Positions 52,140 through 61,660 of a stretch of 64,000 nucleotides of DNA are shown one piece after another. Under the pieces are notes generated by a model that saw only the letters and a program-made list of their open reading frames with translations, was not told where the DNA came from and searched no databases. Both the position numbers and the translations under genes were made by a program. This DNA is from Flavobacteriaceae bacterium UJ101 (GTDB taxonomy: Bacteria > Bacteroidota > Bacteroidia > Flavobacteriales > UJ101). The DNA is taken from contig CP016269.1 in the NCBI GenBank assembly GCA_001880285.1, positions 248,001 through 312,000 on the forward strand, written 5' to 3'. How positions within the stretch are numbered: the first letter of the stretch is position 1; each line of letters begins with the position of its first letter.

Positions 52140-54527
52140 TTATTTTCTACGCTTGAATAAACTTTTAATTTTTTCTAATATTCCACCGTATTCATATGCT
52201 TCATCTCCTTCAAAATAACCATATCCGTATCCATAGCCATAGCCGTAACCATAGCCATAACCATAACCATAACCATAACCATTATTAGAAGTATCGAAAT
52301 CATTTAAAACAATTCCAATATTCTTTACTTCTTTCTTATCAAATTTATTCGAAATTAATTCTAAGGAATTTCTAAACGAGTAATTATGTCTTGTTACGTA
52401 AAGGTTTGCATCAGTAAATCGCATTAACTCAAACGCATCAGCAACTAACCCAACAGGAGGGGTATCCAATACAATATAACTGTATTCTTTTTTTAACTCT
52501 TCCATTAGGTGATCTAATTCTTTACTCATTAAAAGTTCAGAAGGGTTTGGAGGAATAGGTCCTGCTGTAATAATATCTAAAGATGGAACTTTAGTTGTTT
52601 GAATAATTTCTTCTTTTGACTTTTGCCCTACTAAATAATTGGTAAGTCCTTTATCATTTTGAATTCCAAAATCACCAAAAATTTTAGGTTTTCTTAGATC
52701 CATACCTATCAGCAAGGTTTTTTTCCCACTTAATGATAAAACTGTTGCCATATTCATAGATACAAATGTTTTACCTTCACCTCCAATTGTTGAAGTTGTT
52801 AAAACGGTTCTATTTGAAGTATCTTCTTTCTTTTTGTATAAAAATTGAATATTGGAACGCAAGGCTCTAAAAGCTTCTGCTAATCCTGATTTTGGATTAT
52901 CTAATACGATTAAAGAACTATTATAACTATCGGCGTTACTTAAAACTGATATTAATGGTATTTTAGTTCTTTTAATTATATCGTTTATATTTCTAACTTT
53001 CGAATCTAATAGTTCTAAAATAAATATTATTATGGTAAATACTATTATTGGTAATAATAATGCTAGAATATAGTTTAATTGTCTATTAGGACCAATAGTT
53101 TTCATATCAACTAATACAGAAGGCTCTAAAACTTCTATATCAGAAGCATTCCCTGCTAAATATAGTTCTGCATCTGTTTTTTTCTTCAAAAGTTCATCAA
53201 ACTGAAATTTATTAAAGTCTAAATACCTATCTACTTTCAAATATTTTTGTTCTGTTTCAGGTAGTCGAGAAACCTTACTAGATACTCTATTTTTATTTAA
53301 ATTTAAATTATTTAATTCCATTGTCTTCTGTTTCATTAAATTTAAAACAACATTTCTAGCTACCGCTTGAGCACTCTGGATATCTATATTAATTTTTCGA
53401 ATATCTGGATGTTCTTCTGTTAGATATTCCAACATCTGTTTTCTTTCTTGATACAAATTACTCAATTTAGTAATACTTGAAACTACATTTTGATCATTAA
53501 TTTCAACAACTGTTGGAATTATCAATTTATCTATACTAACATTACTTAAAGAACTTTGGAATCCCTTTAAAATATTCAATTGTTTTCTAATTGAATAAAT
53601 TTCATTATCATATTTTATTAAATCTCTTTGAATAAAATCAATTTTTTGTTCTAGATCAATTATATTCTGATTCTTTTTTATTTTCCCTAATTCTTCTGAA
53701 GTACTATCAATTTGGTTATTAAACCTAATCAATTCTCTATCAATATATTTGACTGTTTTATCAGCTAAATAATTCGATTTATCTAATCGTTCTTCAATTA
53801 AAATTTCATTAGAACGATTAAGAACATCTTTCATTTCTAATTTATTCCCTCCTATATATGTTACATTTACAATTGCTGAACGTTCACCTATGGCTCTTGC
53901 ACTCATTTTTGCTTTTAAAGAAGAAGTACTATTTTCAATAGAATTACATACAACTAGATAAGTTCCATTAAAATTATTTTTAATTTTAATTTTAAATTCT
54001 ATAGCACCAATTTTAAATGGTTTATCATTATAAACTTCAAAACTTTCCTCCTCATTTTCTTCATTAATTACCATAGTTCCATCAACACTCGATATTGTAA
54101 ATCTAGCATTTCCTTTTTGCTCATTAATAATTTCAAATGGAACTTCTTTTCCATATACTCTAGTCTCTATTATATCTCCAATCTTATAAACTTTAATTCC
54201 TAAATTAAGTGACATAGAAACTTTATCAAGATGAGGTCTCGATATAATCCTATTCTCTATAAACTCAACTTTATCTGATACTCCTCCCCAAGTTAAATTA
54301 ACTCCTACATTAGATGCAAAAGGATTTTTAAGGTCTTTACTTACATATATTTTAGAACTAGCAGTATATACATTTTTAGCATATCTATTTTTAATCCAAG
54401 CTAATAAAAATCCTATAGTAAGAAATAATAATAAATATTTTAAATTTCTTACAGCTCGTGAAAAAAAACGTTGAAAATCAAATTCAATTACGTGATCAGA
54501 AGATGTACCTTCATTTATATTTTCCAT
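52140..54527 (-). CDS. Wzc-type polysaccharide co-polymerase and tyrosine kinase with (GY)11 tail
   Basis: 795 residues. An N-terminal Wzz domain has one membrane segment (about residues 36-50) and a long coiled-coil region; a second membrane segment lies near residue 500. A BY-kinase domain follows: Walker A GGEGKTF with K586, then LLIGMDLRKPK and VLDTPPVGLVAD. It controls chain length and export of polysaccharide. The usual C-terminal tyrosine cluster is here an uninterrupted run of 11 Gly-Tyr pairs (about residues 749-770), then FEGDEAYEYGG and a basic end. One base from the Wza-type gene. Confidence 0.92.
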   Translation of the reverse strand: MENINEGTSSDHVIEFDFQRFFSRAVRNLKYLLLFLTIGFLLAWIKNRYAKNVYTASSKIYVSKDLKNPFASNVGVNLTWGGVSDKVEFIENRIISRPHLDKVSMSLNLGIKVYKIGDIIETRVYGKEVPFEIINEQKGNARFTISSVDGTMVINEENEEESFEVYNDKPFKIGAIEFKIKIKNNFNGTYLVVCNSIENSTSSLKAKMSARAIGERSAIVNVTYIGGNKLEMKDVLNRSNEILIEERLDKSNYLADKTVKYIDRELIRFNNQIDSTSEELGKIKKNQNIIDLEQKIDFIQRDLIKYDNEIYSIRKQLNILKGFQSSLSNVSIDKLIIPTVVEINDQNVVSSITKLSNLYQERKQMLEYLTEEHPDIRKINIDIQSAQAVARNVVLNLMKQKTMELNNLNLNKNRVSSKVSRLPETEQKYLKVDRYLDFNKFQFDELLKKKTDAELYLAGNASDIEVLEPSVLVDMKTIGPNRQLNYILALLLPIIVFTIIIFILELLDSKVRNINDIIKRTKIPLISVLSNADSYNSSLIVLDNPKSGLAEAFRALRSNIQFLYKKKEDTSNRTVLTTSTIGGEGKTFVSMNMATVLSLSGKKTLLIGMDLRKPKIFGDFGIQNDKGLTNYLVGQKSKEEIIQTTKVPSLDIITAGPIPPNPSELLMSKELDHLMEELKKEYSYIVLDTPPVGLVADAFELMRFTDANLYVTRHNYSFRNSLELISNKFDKKEVKNIGIVLNDFDTSNNGYGYGYGYGYGYGYGYGYGYGYFEGDEAYEYGGILEKIKSLFKRRK
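52218..52283 (-). repeat. Hexanucleotide repeat coding (GY)11
   Basis: About 11 hexamers, mostly ATAACC, ATAGCC or GTAACC on the plus strand. Each encodes one Gly-Tyr pair, so gain or loss of units would stay in frame. Confidence 0.8.
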
Positions 54528-54528
54528 C

Positions 54529-55311
54529 TTATAAATTTTGTATAAAGTAATAAAATGTTACCATACTCATAATAAAACTTGTTGCAGTTAAAATTGTTTG
54601 TAGGCCACTTGTTCCTGTACCCAATGTTTTAGTTTTTATTGGATCGACTTGTATAATATCATTATTATCAATATAAAACTCAGTTAAATTTATAGTCGAC
54701 ATTTGGTTTAAATCTAATTTAACTAATCGATATCCATTATCTTGTTTTTTTAAAATCCGTATACTACTTCTATCAGCAGTTAAAGGCATTTTACCACTCA
54801 TTGTCAATGCTTCTATTAAATTTAGTTGTCTATATGAAGAAAATCGATTGGAAGAACCAACTTCACCTGTAACATAAAATTCATATTTAACTAAACCAAC
54901 TTTTACGTTAATATCTCCTTTATATAATTTTTTTAAACTATTTTTAATTAAGTCTCTAATTTCGTCAAATGTTTTTCCTCTAACATATAGTTCACCTAAT
55001 TTCGGAATATTAATGTATCCTTCACTATCAACAACACGTCCAGTAAAGCTTTCGGTCCCTATAGCTCCATCAACTCCTCTATCTACAAATTCTATTCCTA
55101 AATATTTTGCAATATTAGGATCCTCTGTTAAAATTTTGATTTTAATTTCATCATCAACTTTAACTTTATAGAGTTCTTTATTTGTCTCAATATATCCTTC
55201 ATCTGTTAAGACAACCCCTTCTTCTTCTATAAATGGTTTCAAATTCCTAACAGGTATGCATGACTGCAAGACTACTGCTAAAAGAATTGTATAATATATA
55301 ATCTTTTTCAA
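54529..55311 (-). CDS. Wza-type polysaccharide export lipoprotein
   Basis: 260 residues. Lipobox at C18 (VLQSC). The polysaccharide export domain (about residues 50-125, KVKVDDEIKIKILTED through GYINIPKLGELYVRG) is followed by an SLBB domain and a C-terminal membrane segment. It forms the outer membrane export channel with the Wzc-type protein at 52140. Confidence 0.9.
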   Translation of the reverse strand: MKKIIYYTILLAVVLQSCIPVRNLKPFIEEEGVVLTDEGYIETNKELYKVKVDDEIKIKILTEDPNIAKYLGIEFVDRGVDGAIGTESFTGRVVDSEGYINIPKLGELYVRGKTFDEIRDLIKNSLKKLYKGDINVKVGLVKYEFYVTGEVGSSNRFSSYRQLNLIEALTMSGKMPLTADRSSIRILKKQDNGYRLVKLDLNQMSTINLTEFYIDNNDIIQVDPIKTKTLGTGTSGLQTILTATSFIMSMVTFYYFIQNL

Positions 55312-55356
55312 TTTTCTATTTTTCTTTATTAAAATTTTAGCTACAAATATATAAAT

Positions 55357-57315
55357 TTAATTTTCATTCTCTTTATCTAATAATTCAAACCTTGAATTAT
55401 TACTCTTAAATTCAGGAACAATTTCTTTCATTAACTTTATCAATTCAAATTCTTGGTTTCTATTTAATAGTTGCATTTTTTGAATTAAATCATTAGTTAA
55501 AGCATTACTTTCTTTACGTATTTCTGCTATGAGAATTTTTTTATGATGAGTAGGTAATGTATTTTCTTTTGAATTTAACAATTCTTCATATAATTTTTCA
55601 CCAGGTCGTAAACCAACTTCTTTAACATCAATATCGACAAAAGGCTCTAATCCAGATAATTTTATCATATTAATTGCTAAATCATATATTTTAATACTAT
55701 CTCCCATGTCAAACACAAAGATCTCACCTCCTATACCCATTGCTCCTGCTTCTAAAACTAGATTACACGCTTCAGGTATTGTCATAAAATATCGTGTAAT
55801 ATCTTTATGTGTTAAAGTAACTGGACCTCCTGTTTCTATTTGTTTTTTAAAAAGTGGTATTACTGAGCCATTTGATCCTAAAACATTTCCAAAACGTGTT
55901 GTTATGAAATGTGTATTATTTTGGATCTCTTGAAGACTTTGAGTATAAATTTCTGCAATACGTTTGGTTGCTCCCATAACATTGGTTGGATTAACCGCTT
56001 TATCAGTTGATACCATCACAAATTTGCTAACATTATGAGCTACTGCCAAGTCAGCTAAATTTTTAGTTCCTACAACATTCACATTAAATGCTTCAAATGG
56101 AAAATTCTCCATTAATGGAACATGTTTATATGCTGCAGCATGGTAAATAATATCGGGGTTGTATTGATCAAATATTTCTTCTAATCGATCCTTTTCTTTT
56201 ACATTTGCAATTACAAAATCTATCAGTTCAAAAAGTTGGGGGGCATTTGTTTTAATTTCAACTTGTAAATCATATAAAAAAGATTCTGCTTGATCAATTC
56301 CAATAATTTTTTTAGGTTCAAAGTAAATTAATTGTCTTACAATTTCAGCTCCTATCGAACCTGCGGCTCCAGAGACTAAAATTGTTTTACCTTTTACTTC
56401 ATCAAAAATATTTTGGCTATCTAATTTAATAGGTTTTCTTCCTAAAAGATCTTCAACTTTTACTTTTTTAATTTGATTTGTTGTTAATTCCTCATTAATC
56501 CAGTTTTCTACTGGAGGTACATCTTTTATTTCTAAATCAAACTTTAAACACTCTTTTATAATTTCCCTTTTCTTTATTGTATCTAAATTTTGAATTGAAA
56601 TAATAATTTGATCAACTTCTTCACTTATAATTTTTTCAAAACCTTTTTTTCTATTAAAAATTGTAAATTCTTCAATTTTCTTACCTACTTTATTGGGATC
56701 ATCGTCAATAAAACCGATAATATTATATACTGTATTAAAATCATTTTTTAATGCATTTAAGGTTACCATACCTGATGATCCTGCTCCATAGATAATAACT
56801 TTATAATTTTCAGCCACTTGACTTTTAAAATACTTGGTAAAGACTTCTTTTATAATAATCCTATAAATTAATAATGCTGCTATAACACCTAATGAATGTA
56901 ATACCAAAACAATCTTCGGAAGATATAAAACAGAATCTTTATGTTCATTTAAATATCTACTAAATAAAAAATGAATTATTAATGAAAAGGACAATAAAAC
57001 TACTACAGAAAAAAAGCATGATTTTAGAATAACATAGGCTTCATGAATTGTTGTATGTCTTAAAATACCTCTATATGTTTTAAAAGAAAGAAAGAAAATG
57101 GCATATACAGCTGTTATAACAAAAGCTTTTGCTACAAGTCCTCCCCATCCAATATACAACCAATAAAATTCGTTTTCTAAAATTCCAAAATCAAATCGAT
57201 ATCGTAATAAAAATGAGAATATATATAACCCAAAAACTAAAATTAAGTCAAAAGCTAAAATAACCCATACTGATAGGTACTTCTTTGAGTAATTATTTAA
57301 AACTTTTTTTATCAA
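55357..57315 (-). CDS. FlaA1/PglF-type UDP-sugar 4,6-dehydratase, membrane-bound
   Basis: 652 residues. Four membrane segments in about the first 150 residues are followed by a Rossmann domain and the catalytic NAD-binding SDR domain (GAAGSIGAEIVRQL; YHAAAYKHVP; STDKAVNPTNVMGATKR, where Lys replaces the usual Tyr). It makes a 4-keto-6-deoxy sugar from UDP-GlcNAc. Together with the aminotransferase at 57327 it should supply an amino-deoxy sugar. Confidence 0.92.
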   Translation of the reverse strand: MIKKVLNNYSKKYLSVWVILAFDLILVFGLYIFSFLLRYRFDFGILENEFYWLYIGWGGLVAKAFVITAVYAIFFLSFKTYRGILRHTTIHEAYVILKSCFFSVVVLLSFSLIIHFLFSRYLNEHKDSVLYLPKIVLVLHSLGVIAALLIYRIIIKEVFTKYFKSQVAENYKVIIYGAGSSGMVTLNALKNDFNTVYNIIGFIDDDPNKVGKKIEEFTIFNRKKGFEKIISEEVDQIIISIQNLDTIKKREIIKECLKFDLEIKDVPPVENWINEELTTNQIKKVKVEDLLGRKPIKLDSQNIFDEVKGKTILVSGAAGSIGAEIVRQLIYFEPKKIIGIDQAESFLYDLQVEIKTNAPQLFELIDFVIANVKEKDRLEEIFDQYNPDIIYHAAAYKHVPLMENFPFEAFNVNVVGTKNLADLAVAHNVSKFVMVSTDKAVNPTNVMGATKRIAEIYTQSLQEIQNNTHFITTRFGNVLGSNGSVIPLFKKQIETGGPVTLTHKDITRYFMTIPEACNLVLEAGAMGIGGEIFVFDMGDSIKIYDLAINMIKLSGLEPFVDIDVKEVGLRPGEKLYEELLNSKENTLPTHHKKILIAEIRKESNALTNDLIQKMQLLNRNQEFELIKLMKEIVPEFKSNNSRFELLDKENEN

Positions 57316-57326
57316 TTTCTTCTTTT

Positions 57327-58445
57327 TTAAACTAATTTCTTAATAATTTCTACTACTCGATTTAAATCACTTTCAGTCATCTTCGAATCTGAAGGCAAAC
57401 ATAATCCTTTTTCGAATAATTTCTCGGAAACATTATTTACGTAAGCAGGGTACTTTTTAAATACAGGTTGCAAATGCATTGGTTTCCATAAAGGGCGTGA
57501 CTCTATATTATCTTCTTCTAATGCAATACGAACTGTTTCTCTTGTAACTTTTTCACTATCAATAATCACAGTTGTTAACCATCTATTTGAAAATAATCCC
57601 TCTGGTTCTTCTATGAACTGAATAGTATCAATTTCTGATAATTTCTCTTTATATGAGGTAAAAATTTCTCTTTTTTTATTTACACGATCATCTAACACTT
57701 CGAATTGTCCTCTTCCTATCCCTGCACAGATATTACTCATTCGATAATTATATCCTATCTCAGAATGCTGATAATGAGGAGCTTCATCACGTGCTTGTGT
57801 TGCTAAAAAACGTGCTTTTTTTATTAAATTCTCATCTGAAGACATTAATGCTCCTCCTCCTGAAGTCGTAATAATTTTATTTCCGTTAAATGAAAGTACT
57901 CCAAATTCACCAAATGTACCTAAGGCTTTTCCTTTATAAGTTGAACCTAATCCTTCGGCCGCATCTTCGATTAAAACAATATCATACGTTTTACAAATTG
58001 AAATTATTTCATCTATTTTAGCAGGCATACCATATAAATGCACTAAAATTAATGCTTTAGGCTTAACACCTTTTGAAATTCTATCTTCAATTGCTTCTTT
58101 AAGTAACTCTGGAGACATATTCCATGTATCTTCTTCTGAATCTACAAAAACAGGTATTGCTTTTTGATATATAATAGGGTTTACTGATGCTGAAAAAGTA
58201 AACGAAGAACATAATACCTCATCTCCTTGAGTCACTCCAGAAAGAATTAAAGCTAAGTGAATTGCAGAAGTTCCTGAGCTTAATGCAGCTGCATATCCGC
58301 AATTCGTATAATTCTCAATATCATGTTCTAATCCATTTACATTAGGCCCTAAAGGTGCTATCCAATTCGTATCATAAGCCTCTTTCATATAATTGAATTC
58401 ATTTCCTCCCATATGAGGTGATGATAACCATATTTTTTCTTTCAT
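57327..58445 (-). CDS. DegT/DnrJ/EryC1 aminotransferase
   Basis: 372 residues, PLP enzyme. The PLP Lys lies in FNGNKIITTSGGGAL, with the preceding DAAEGLGSTYKGKALGTFGEFG block. It aminates the 4-keto sugar made by the FlaA1-type enzyme (PglE/WbpE-like role). Four bases overlap the phosphoesterase gene. Confidence 0.92.
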   Translation of the reverse strand: MKEKIWLSSPHMGGNEFNYMKEAYDTNWIAPLGPNVNGLEHDIENYTNCGYAAALSSGTSAIHLALILSGVTQGDEVLCSSFTFSASVNPIIYQKAIPVFVDSEEDTWNMSPELLKEAIEDRISKGVKPKALILVHLYGMPAKIDEIISICKTYDIVLIEDAAEGLGSTYKGKALGTFGEFGVLSFNGNKIITTSGGGALMSSDENLIKKARFLATQARDEAPHYQHSEIGYNYRMSNICAGIGRGQFEVLDDRVNKKREIFTSYKEKLSEIDTIQFIEEPEGLFSNRWLTTVIIDSEKVTRETVRIALEEDNIESRPLWKPMHLQPVFKKYPAYVNNVSEKLFEKGLCLPSDSKMTESDLNRVVEIIKKLV

Positions 58446-59089
58446 CTTCTTTTTTTATTTAAATAATAATTTAAACATAATTCAGGATATTTTAGGGCTT
58501 TCATTTTTTCTATTACTAAATCAAAATTATTAATAAAATCCTTTTTTTGAACTTTTTCTTTATCTAAATCGTAAATAATATAATTTGATTCGTTAATAAA
58601 AACTCTATTTTGACCTAAACTACCTGTGTTTATAATTCTATTACCATTCTCAGTTCTATCAAACGCATAGTGAGAATGTCCAATGATATAATTTTTATTT
58701 AAGTTAAGTTCTTGTAAATCTGTATCAGGATAAACATACTGATCATTAATGGTATGTTGAATTGTAAAATCACCTAATGTGTAGGTTTCTTTATAATCTT
58801 TAATACGATCAAATTCTTTAAATTTGGGAAAACATACATCAAAAAATGTTTGAGCCACAATATGAGTTCCTTTATAGTTTTTATTTAGATAATTTACTTC
58901 ATGATTCCCTTTTAATAGTACTTTATTATCAATTGTATCTAACAATTGAACACACTCATTACTCCATGGTGCATAATTAACAACATCACCATGACAAACT
59001 AACAAATCAAAGTTATTGTGTTCTATTTTCAAAACTTTTTCTAAAGCGGGCAAGTTTCCATGAATATCACCTAAAATAATTACTCTCAT
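58442..59089 (-). CDS. Metallophosphoesterase of YfcE-like type
   Basis: 215 residues with GDIHGNLPALEKVL at the start, CHGDVVNYAPW, KGNHE and GHSHYAFD: the full calcineurin-like metal set. It hydrolyses a phosphodiester or phosphate bond. A phosphoesterase inside a polysaccharide cluster is unusual and its substrate is open. Confidence 0.85.
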   Translation of the reverse strand: MRVIILGDIHGNLPALEKVLKIEHNNFDLLVCHGDVVNYAPWSNECVQLLDTIDNKVLLKGNHEVNYLNKNYKGTHIVAQTFFDVCFPKFKEFDRIKDYKETYTLGDFTIQHTINDQYVYPDTDLQELNLNKNYIIGHSHYAFDRTENGNRIINTGSLGQNRVFINESNYIIYDLDKEKVQKKDFINNFDLVIEKMKALKYPELCLNYYLNKKRR

Positions 59090-59997
59090 TAATCTAAAAT
59101 CATTTTTTTTCTATACTCGATCGTTGAAAATAAACCTTGTTTATAATCCAATATTACATCTTCATCTTCACTAAAGTATTTTTTAATTTTTTCAATATTT
59201 ATAACCGACCTATTTTCTTTTATATTCGACAAATTATTATTAGTAATTAAACTCTTATCTACATCTAAATAGGTATAAATATCAAATGCTAATTCTTTTA
59301 GAAAAACTTCTTTTCCTGATGCTAAATTAATAATACCTTCAGCTCTATTAATAATTAATTTTTCAATCATTTTACATGCTAATGTTCTATGAAGAAAATC
59401 TGCTGACACTAAATCTCCATTAGTTATATCTAAAGGTTCTTTATGGATTGCTTTATCAATAAAATAGCTCATAACTCCATTCCATTCCATTTCTTCCCCA
59501 AATAGCGCAGAAAGTCTAGCATTGCATACTTTTACATTGGTACTTAAAGATAAAGTATTAAAAACTAATTCTTGATTTAATTTAGATATACAATAGCCTT
59601 GATGAGATGAATAGGGATATGTAGAAACTGATTCATCTAGAGAGATAGGCCAAGGTTTATTAACAACAGCTAAGGTTGATAAATTTAACACATACTCAAT
59701 AGAAGGTGTATCTTTAATCCAATTTGCCAAATTATAACTTCCCCAAAAATTAGTTTCAAAAATAGTTCTAAGATGTTTTTCATCCCAAAAATCACCTCCG
59801 GGTAACATTGAAGCACAATTAATCACTATTGTTGGTTTTATTTCAAGCTTTGAAAACAATTCTTTATTGGTAATATCCAATTGTATTTCTCCTTTCCTAG
59901 AAAGACTTAAAACTTCATATCCTACTTGATTCAAATATTTTTTTAATCCTTGACCTAAGAAACCTGTTGCACCAATTATAGCAATAGTGTCTTTCAT
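59089..59997 (-). CDS. SDR-family sugar nucleotide epimerase/dehydratase
   Basis: 302 residues with the NAD(P) motif GATGFLGQGL at residues 8-17 and the catalytic YxxxK in YCISK. It should act on a nucleotide sugar (epimerase, reductase or dehydratase). It forms TAATG with the phosphoesterase gene and is two bases from the ATP-grasp gene. Confidence 0.85.
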   Translation of the reverse strand: MKDTIAIIGATGFLGQGLKKYLNQVGYEVLSLSRKGEIQLDITNKELFSKLEIKPTIVINCASMLPGGDFWDEKHLRTIFETNFWGSYNLANWIKDTPSIEYVLNLSTLAVVNKPWPISLDESVSTYPYSSHQGYCISKLNQELVFNTLSLSTNVKVCNARLSALFGEEMEWNGVMSYFIDKAIHKEPLDITNGDLVSADFLHRTLACKMIEKLIINRAEGIINLASGKEVFLKELAFDIYTYLDVDKSLITNNNLSNIKENRSVINIEKIKKYFSEDEDVILDYKQGLFSTIEYRKKMILD

Positions 59998-59999
59998 AC

Positions 60000-61037
60000 T
60001 TATTTTTTAAAAGGATAGTAAATTGCTTGTGGAGCACTCAAATCATTCTCATACATCTTATCTATTTCATTATTTTCAATAAATAAATCTGAAAATGTTC
60101 TAAAAACCATTCCTTGTTTTAATTCAGGTTGTTTTATTTCTTTTCCTTCAAATATATAATCTAAATACGTTTTTACTTCATTAAACCCATAAAAAGATCG
60201 CAACGGTGTTGTTCCACTATAACGTCCATTAATTTCAAAAACAACAGGTTTCCCATTTTTAATTCTATATTGAAAATTACATGGTCCCTCCACTCCTAAT
60301 TTTTCAGCTATTTGTTTAATATAAGAATCATAAAGACTTGTTTCACTATCTCGATATGTTCTAAAAGTGTTTCCATCTCTCAAATCTCTCTTTAAACTAA
60401 TAATAGCTTTACATTGATTATCAACAACTAATGTTCCAGTTGTAAACTCTCCTTTATCATCTGATAGGAACTCTTGAATTACTAAATTTTTAGGTTCATT
60501 TAGTACTTGTTCTAAATCTTCTTCATTATTAATTTTCACTAATCCCATTGATCTAGCTCCATCAACAGGCTTTGCAAAAAAAGGAAAATTGTTTCTTTCT
60601 TTAAATTTTTTGACCCCTTCTTTATCATACGCCATTACAGAATCTGGATAAACAAATCCATTTTTTCTTAAAAATTCAGCTGTTTTAAATTTATCATTTG
60701 ATATTTCTATAACATTAGAATTTGATACTATAACTTCTACATTAAATTTTTCTTTAAAATAATCTTTTTTCTCAGCAAAGAAGGGTAATTCAACATCTGT
60801 TCCTACAAAAATAACTTCGATTTTATTATCTAGGACAATTTCTTCTATAGTTTGTTGGTAATTATGTTCTTTAGCCATTGGTATTATAAAAGGGTGATCT
60901 CCCAACCAATGTCCTGAAGAATATGGACTTGGATCTGCAGTATAAATTGTGTAGGAATCTTTGTAGGCTTCTAAACATCTCAAAATACCTTGTCCCAATA
61001 AAGCTCCAGCACCTGTTACTAATATATTTTTTTTCAT
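60000..61037 (-). CDS. ATP-grasp enzyme of the polysaccharide cluster
   Basis: 345 residues. The N-terminal GAGALLGQGILRCLE is a pre-ATP-grasp domain; the ATP-grasp core shows FFAKPVDGARSMGLVKI and PVVFEINGRYSGTTPL. Such carbamoyl-phosphate-synthase-like enzymes join an amino acid or other acid to an amine, often the amino sugar of a polysaccharide. Exact product unknown. Overlaps the sugar transferase gene by four bases. Confidence 0.85.
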   Translation of the reverse strand: MKKNILVTGAGALLGQGILRCLEAYKDSYTIYTADPSPYSSGHWLGDHPFIIPMAKEHNYQQTIEEIVLDNKIEVIFVGTDVELPFFAEKKDYFKEKFNVEVIVSNSNVIEISNDKFKTAEFLRKNGFVYPDSVMAYDKEGVKKFKERNNFPFFAKPVDGARSMGLVKINNEEDLEQVLNEPKNLVIQEFLSDDKGEFTTGTLVVDNQCKAIISLKRDLRDGNTFRTYRDSETSLYDSYIKQIAEKLGVEGPCNFQYRIKNGKPVVFEINGRYSGTTPLRSFYGFNEVKTYLDYIFEGKEIKQPELKQGMVFRTFSDLFIENNEIDKMYENDLSAPQAIYYPFKK

Positions 61038-61660
61038 TTTTTATTATTTTTTGTATTCATATAATCTGAAAACTTTGGCATTATTAATTGATCTGTTGGA
61101 GAAATACCTTCAGTTTTAACTACTTTTAATAATGTTTTCAATAATATTTGACAATCTAGCTTAAATGAAATATTCTGGACGTACCAAACATCCAATTCAA
61201 ATTTTTTTTCCCAAGAAATTGTATTGCGACCATTAATTTGAGCCCAGCCTGTTATTCCTGGTCTAACATTATGTCTTTTCTTTTGGTCGTCATTGTAATA
61301 GTCAAGGTATTCTACAAGTAATGGCCTAGGACCTATTAAACTCATATCTCCTTTTATTACATTCAATAACTGTGGTATTTCATCTAACGAAGTTTTTCTA
61401 ACCAATGTTCCTATTGTAGTCATCCTTTGCTCATCAGACAATAAATTTCCTTCAGAATCTTTTTTATCATTCATTGTTTTAAACTTGATGATTGAAAAGA
61501 TTTTTTCATCCTTACCAGGTCTTTTTTGAAAGAAGAATGGTTTTCCCTCATTAACAAAAAATAAAAAAACAGTTACTATAATAAAAACAGGGCTTACTAT
61601 AATAAATCCTACAAAAGCTATTAAAAAATCGATACTTCTTTTTATATACTTTTTATACAT
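61034..61660 (-). CDS. Initiating sugar transferase (PglC/WcaJ type), first copy
   Basis: 208 residues with an N-terminal membrane hairpin, KFKTMND, DEIPQLLNVIKGDMSLIGPRPLLVEYL and WAQINGRN. It links the first sugar phosphate to undecaprenyl phosphate to start the repeat unit. Paralog of the gene at 51551. Confidence 0.92.
   Translation of the reverse strand: MYKKYIKRSIDFLIAFVGFIIVSPVFIIVTVFLFFVNEGKPFFFQKRPGKDEKIFSIIKFKTMNDKKDSEGNLLSDEQRMTTIGTLVRKTSLDEIPQLLNVIKGDMSLIGPRPLLVEYLDYYNDDQKKRHNVRPGITGWAQINGRNTISWEKKFELDVWYVQNISFKLDCQILLKTLLKVVKTEGISPTDQLIMPKFSDYMNTKNNKK

Noticed and set aside
52218-52283. CRISPR-like or tandem DNA repeat array
   Set aside because: The units are six bases without spacers and are explained as codons for the Gly-Tyr tail of the kinase.
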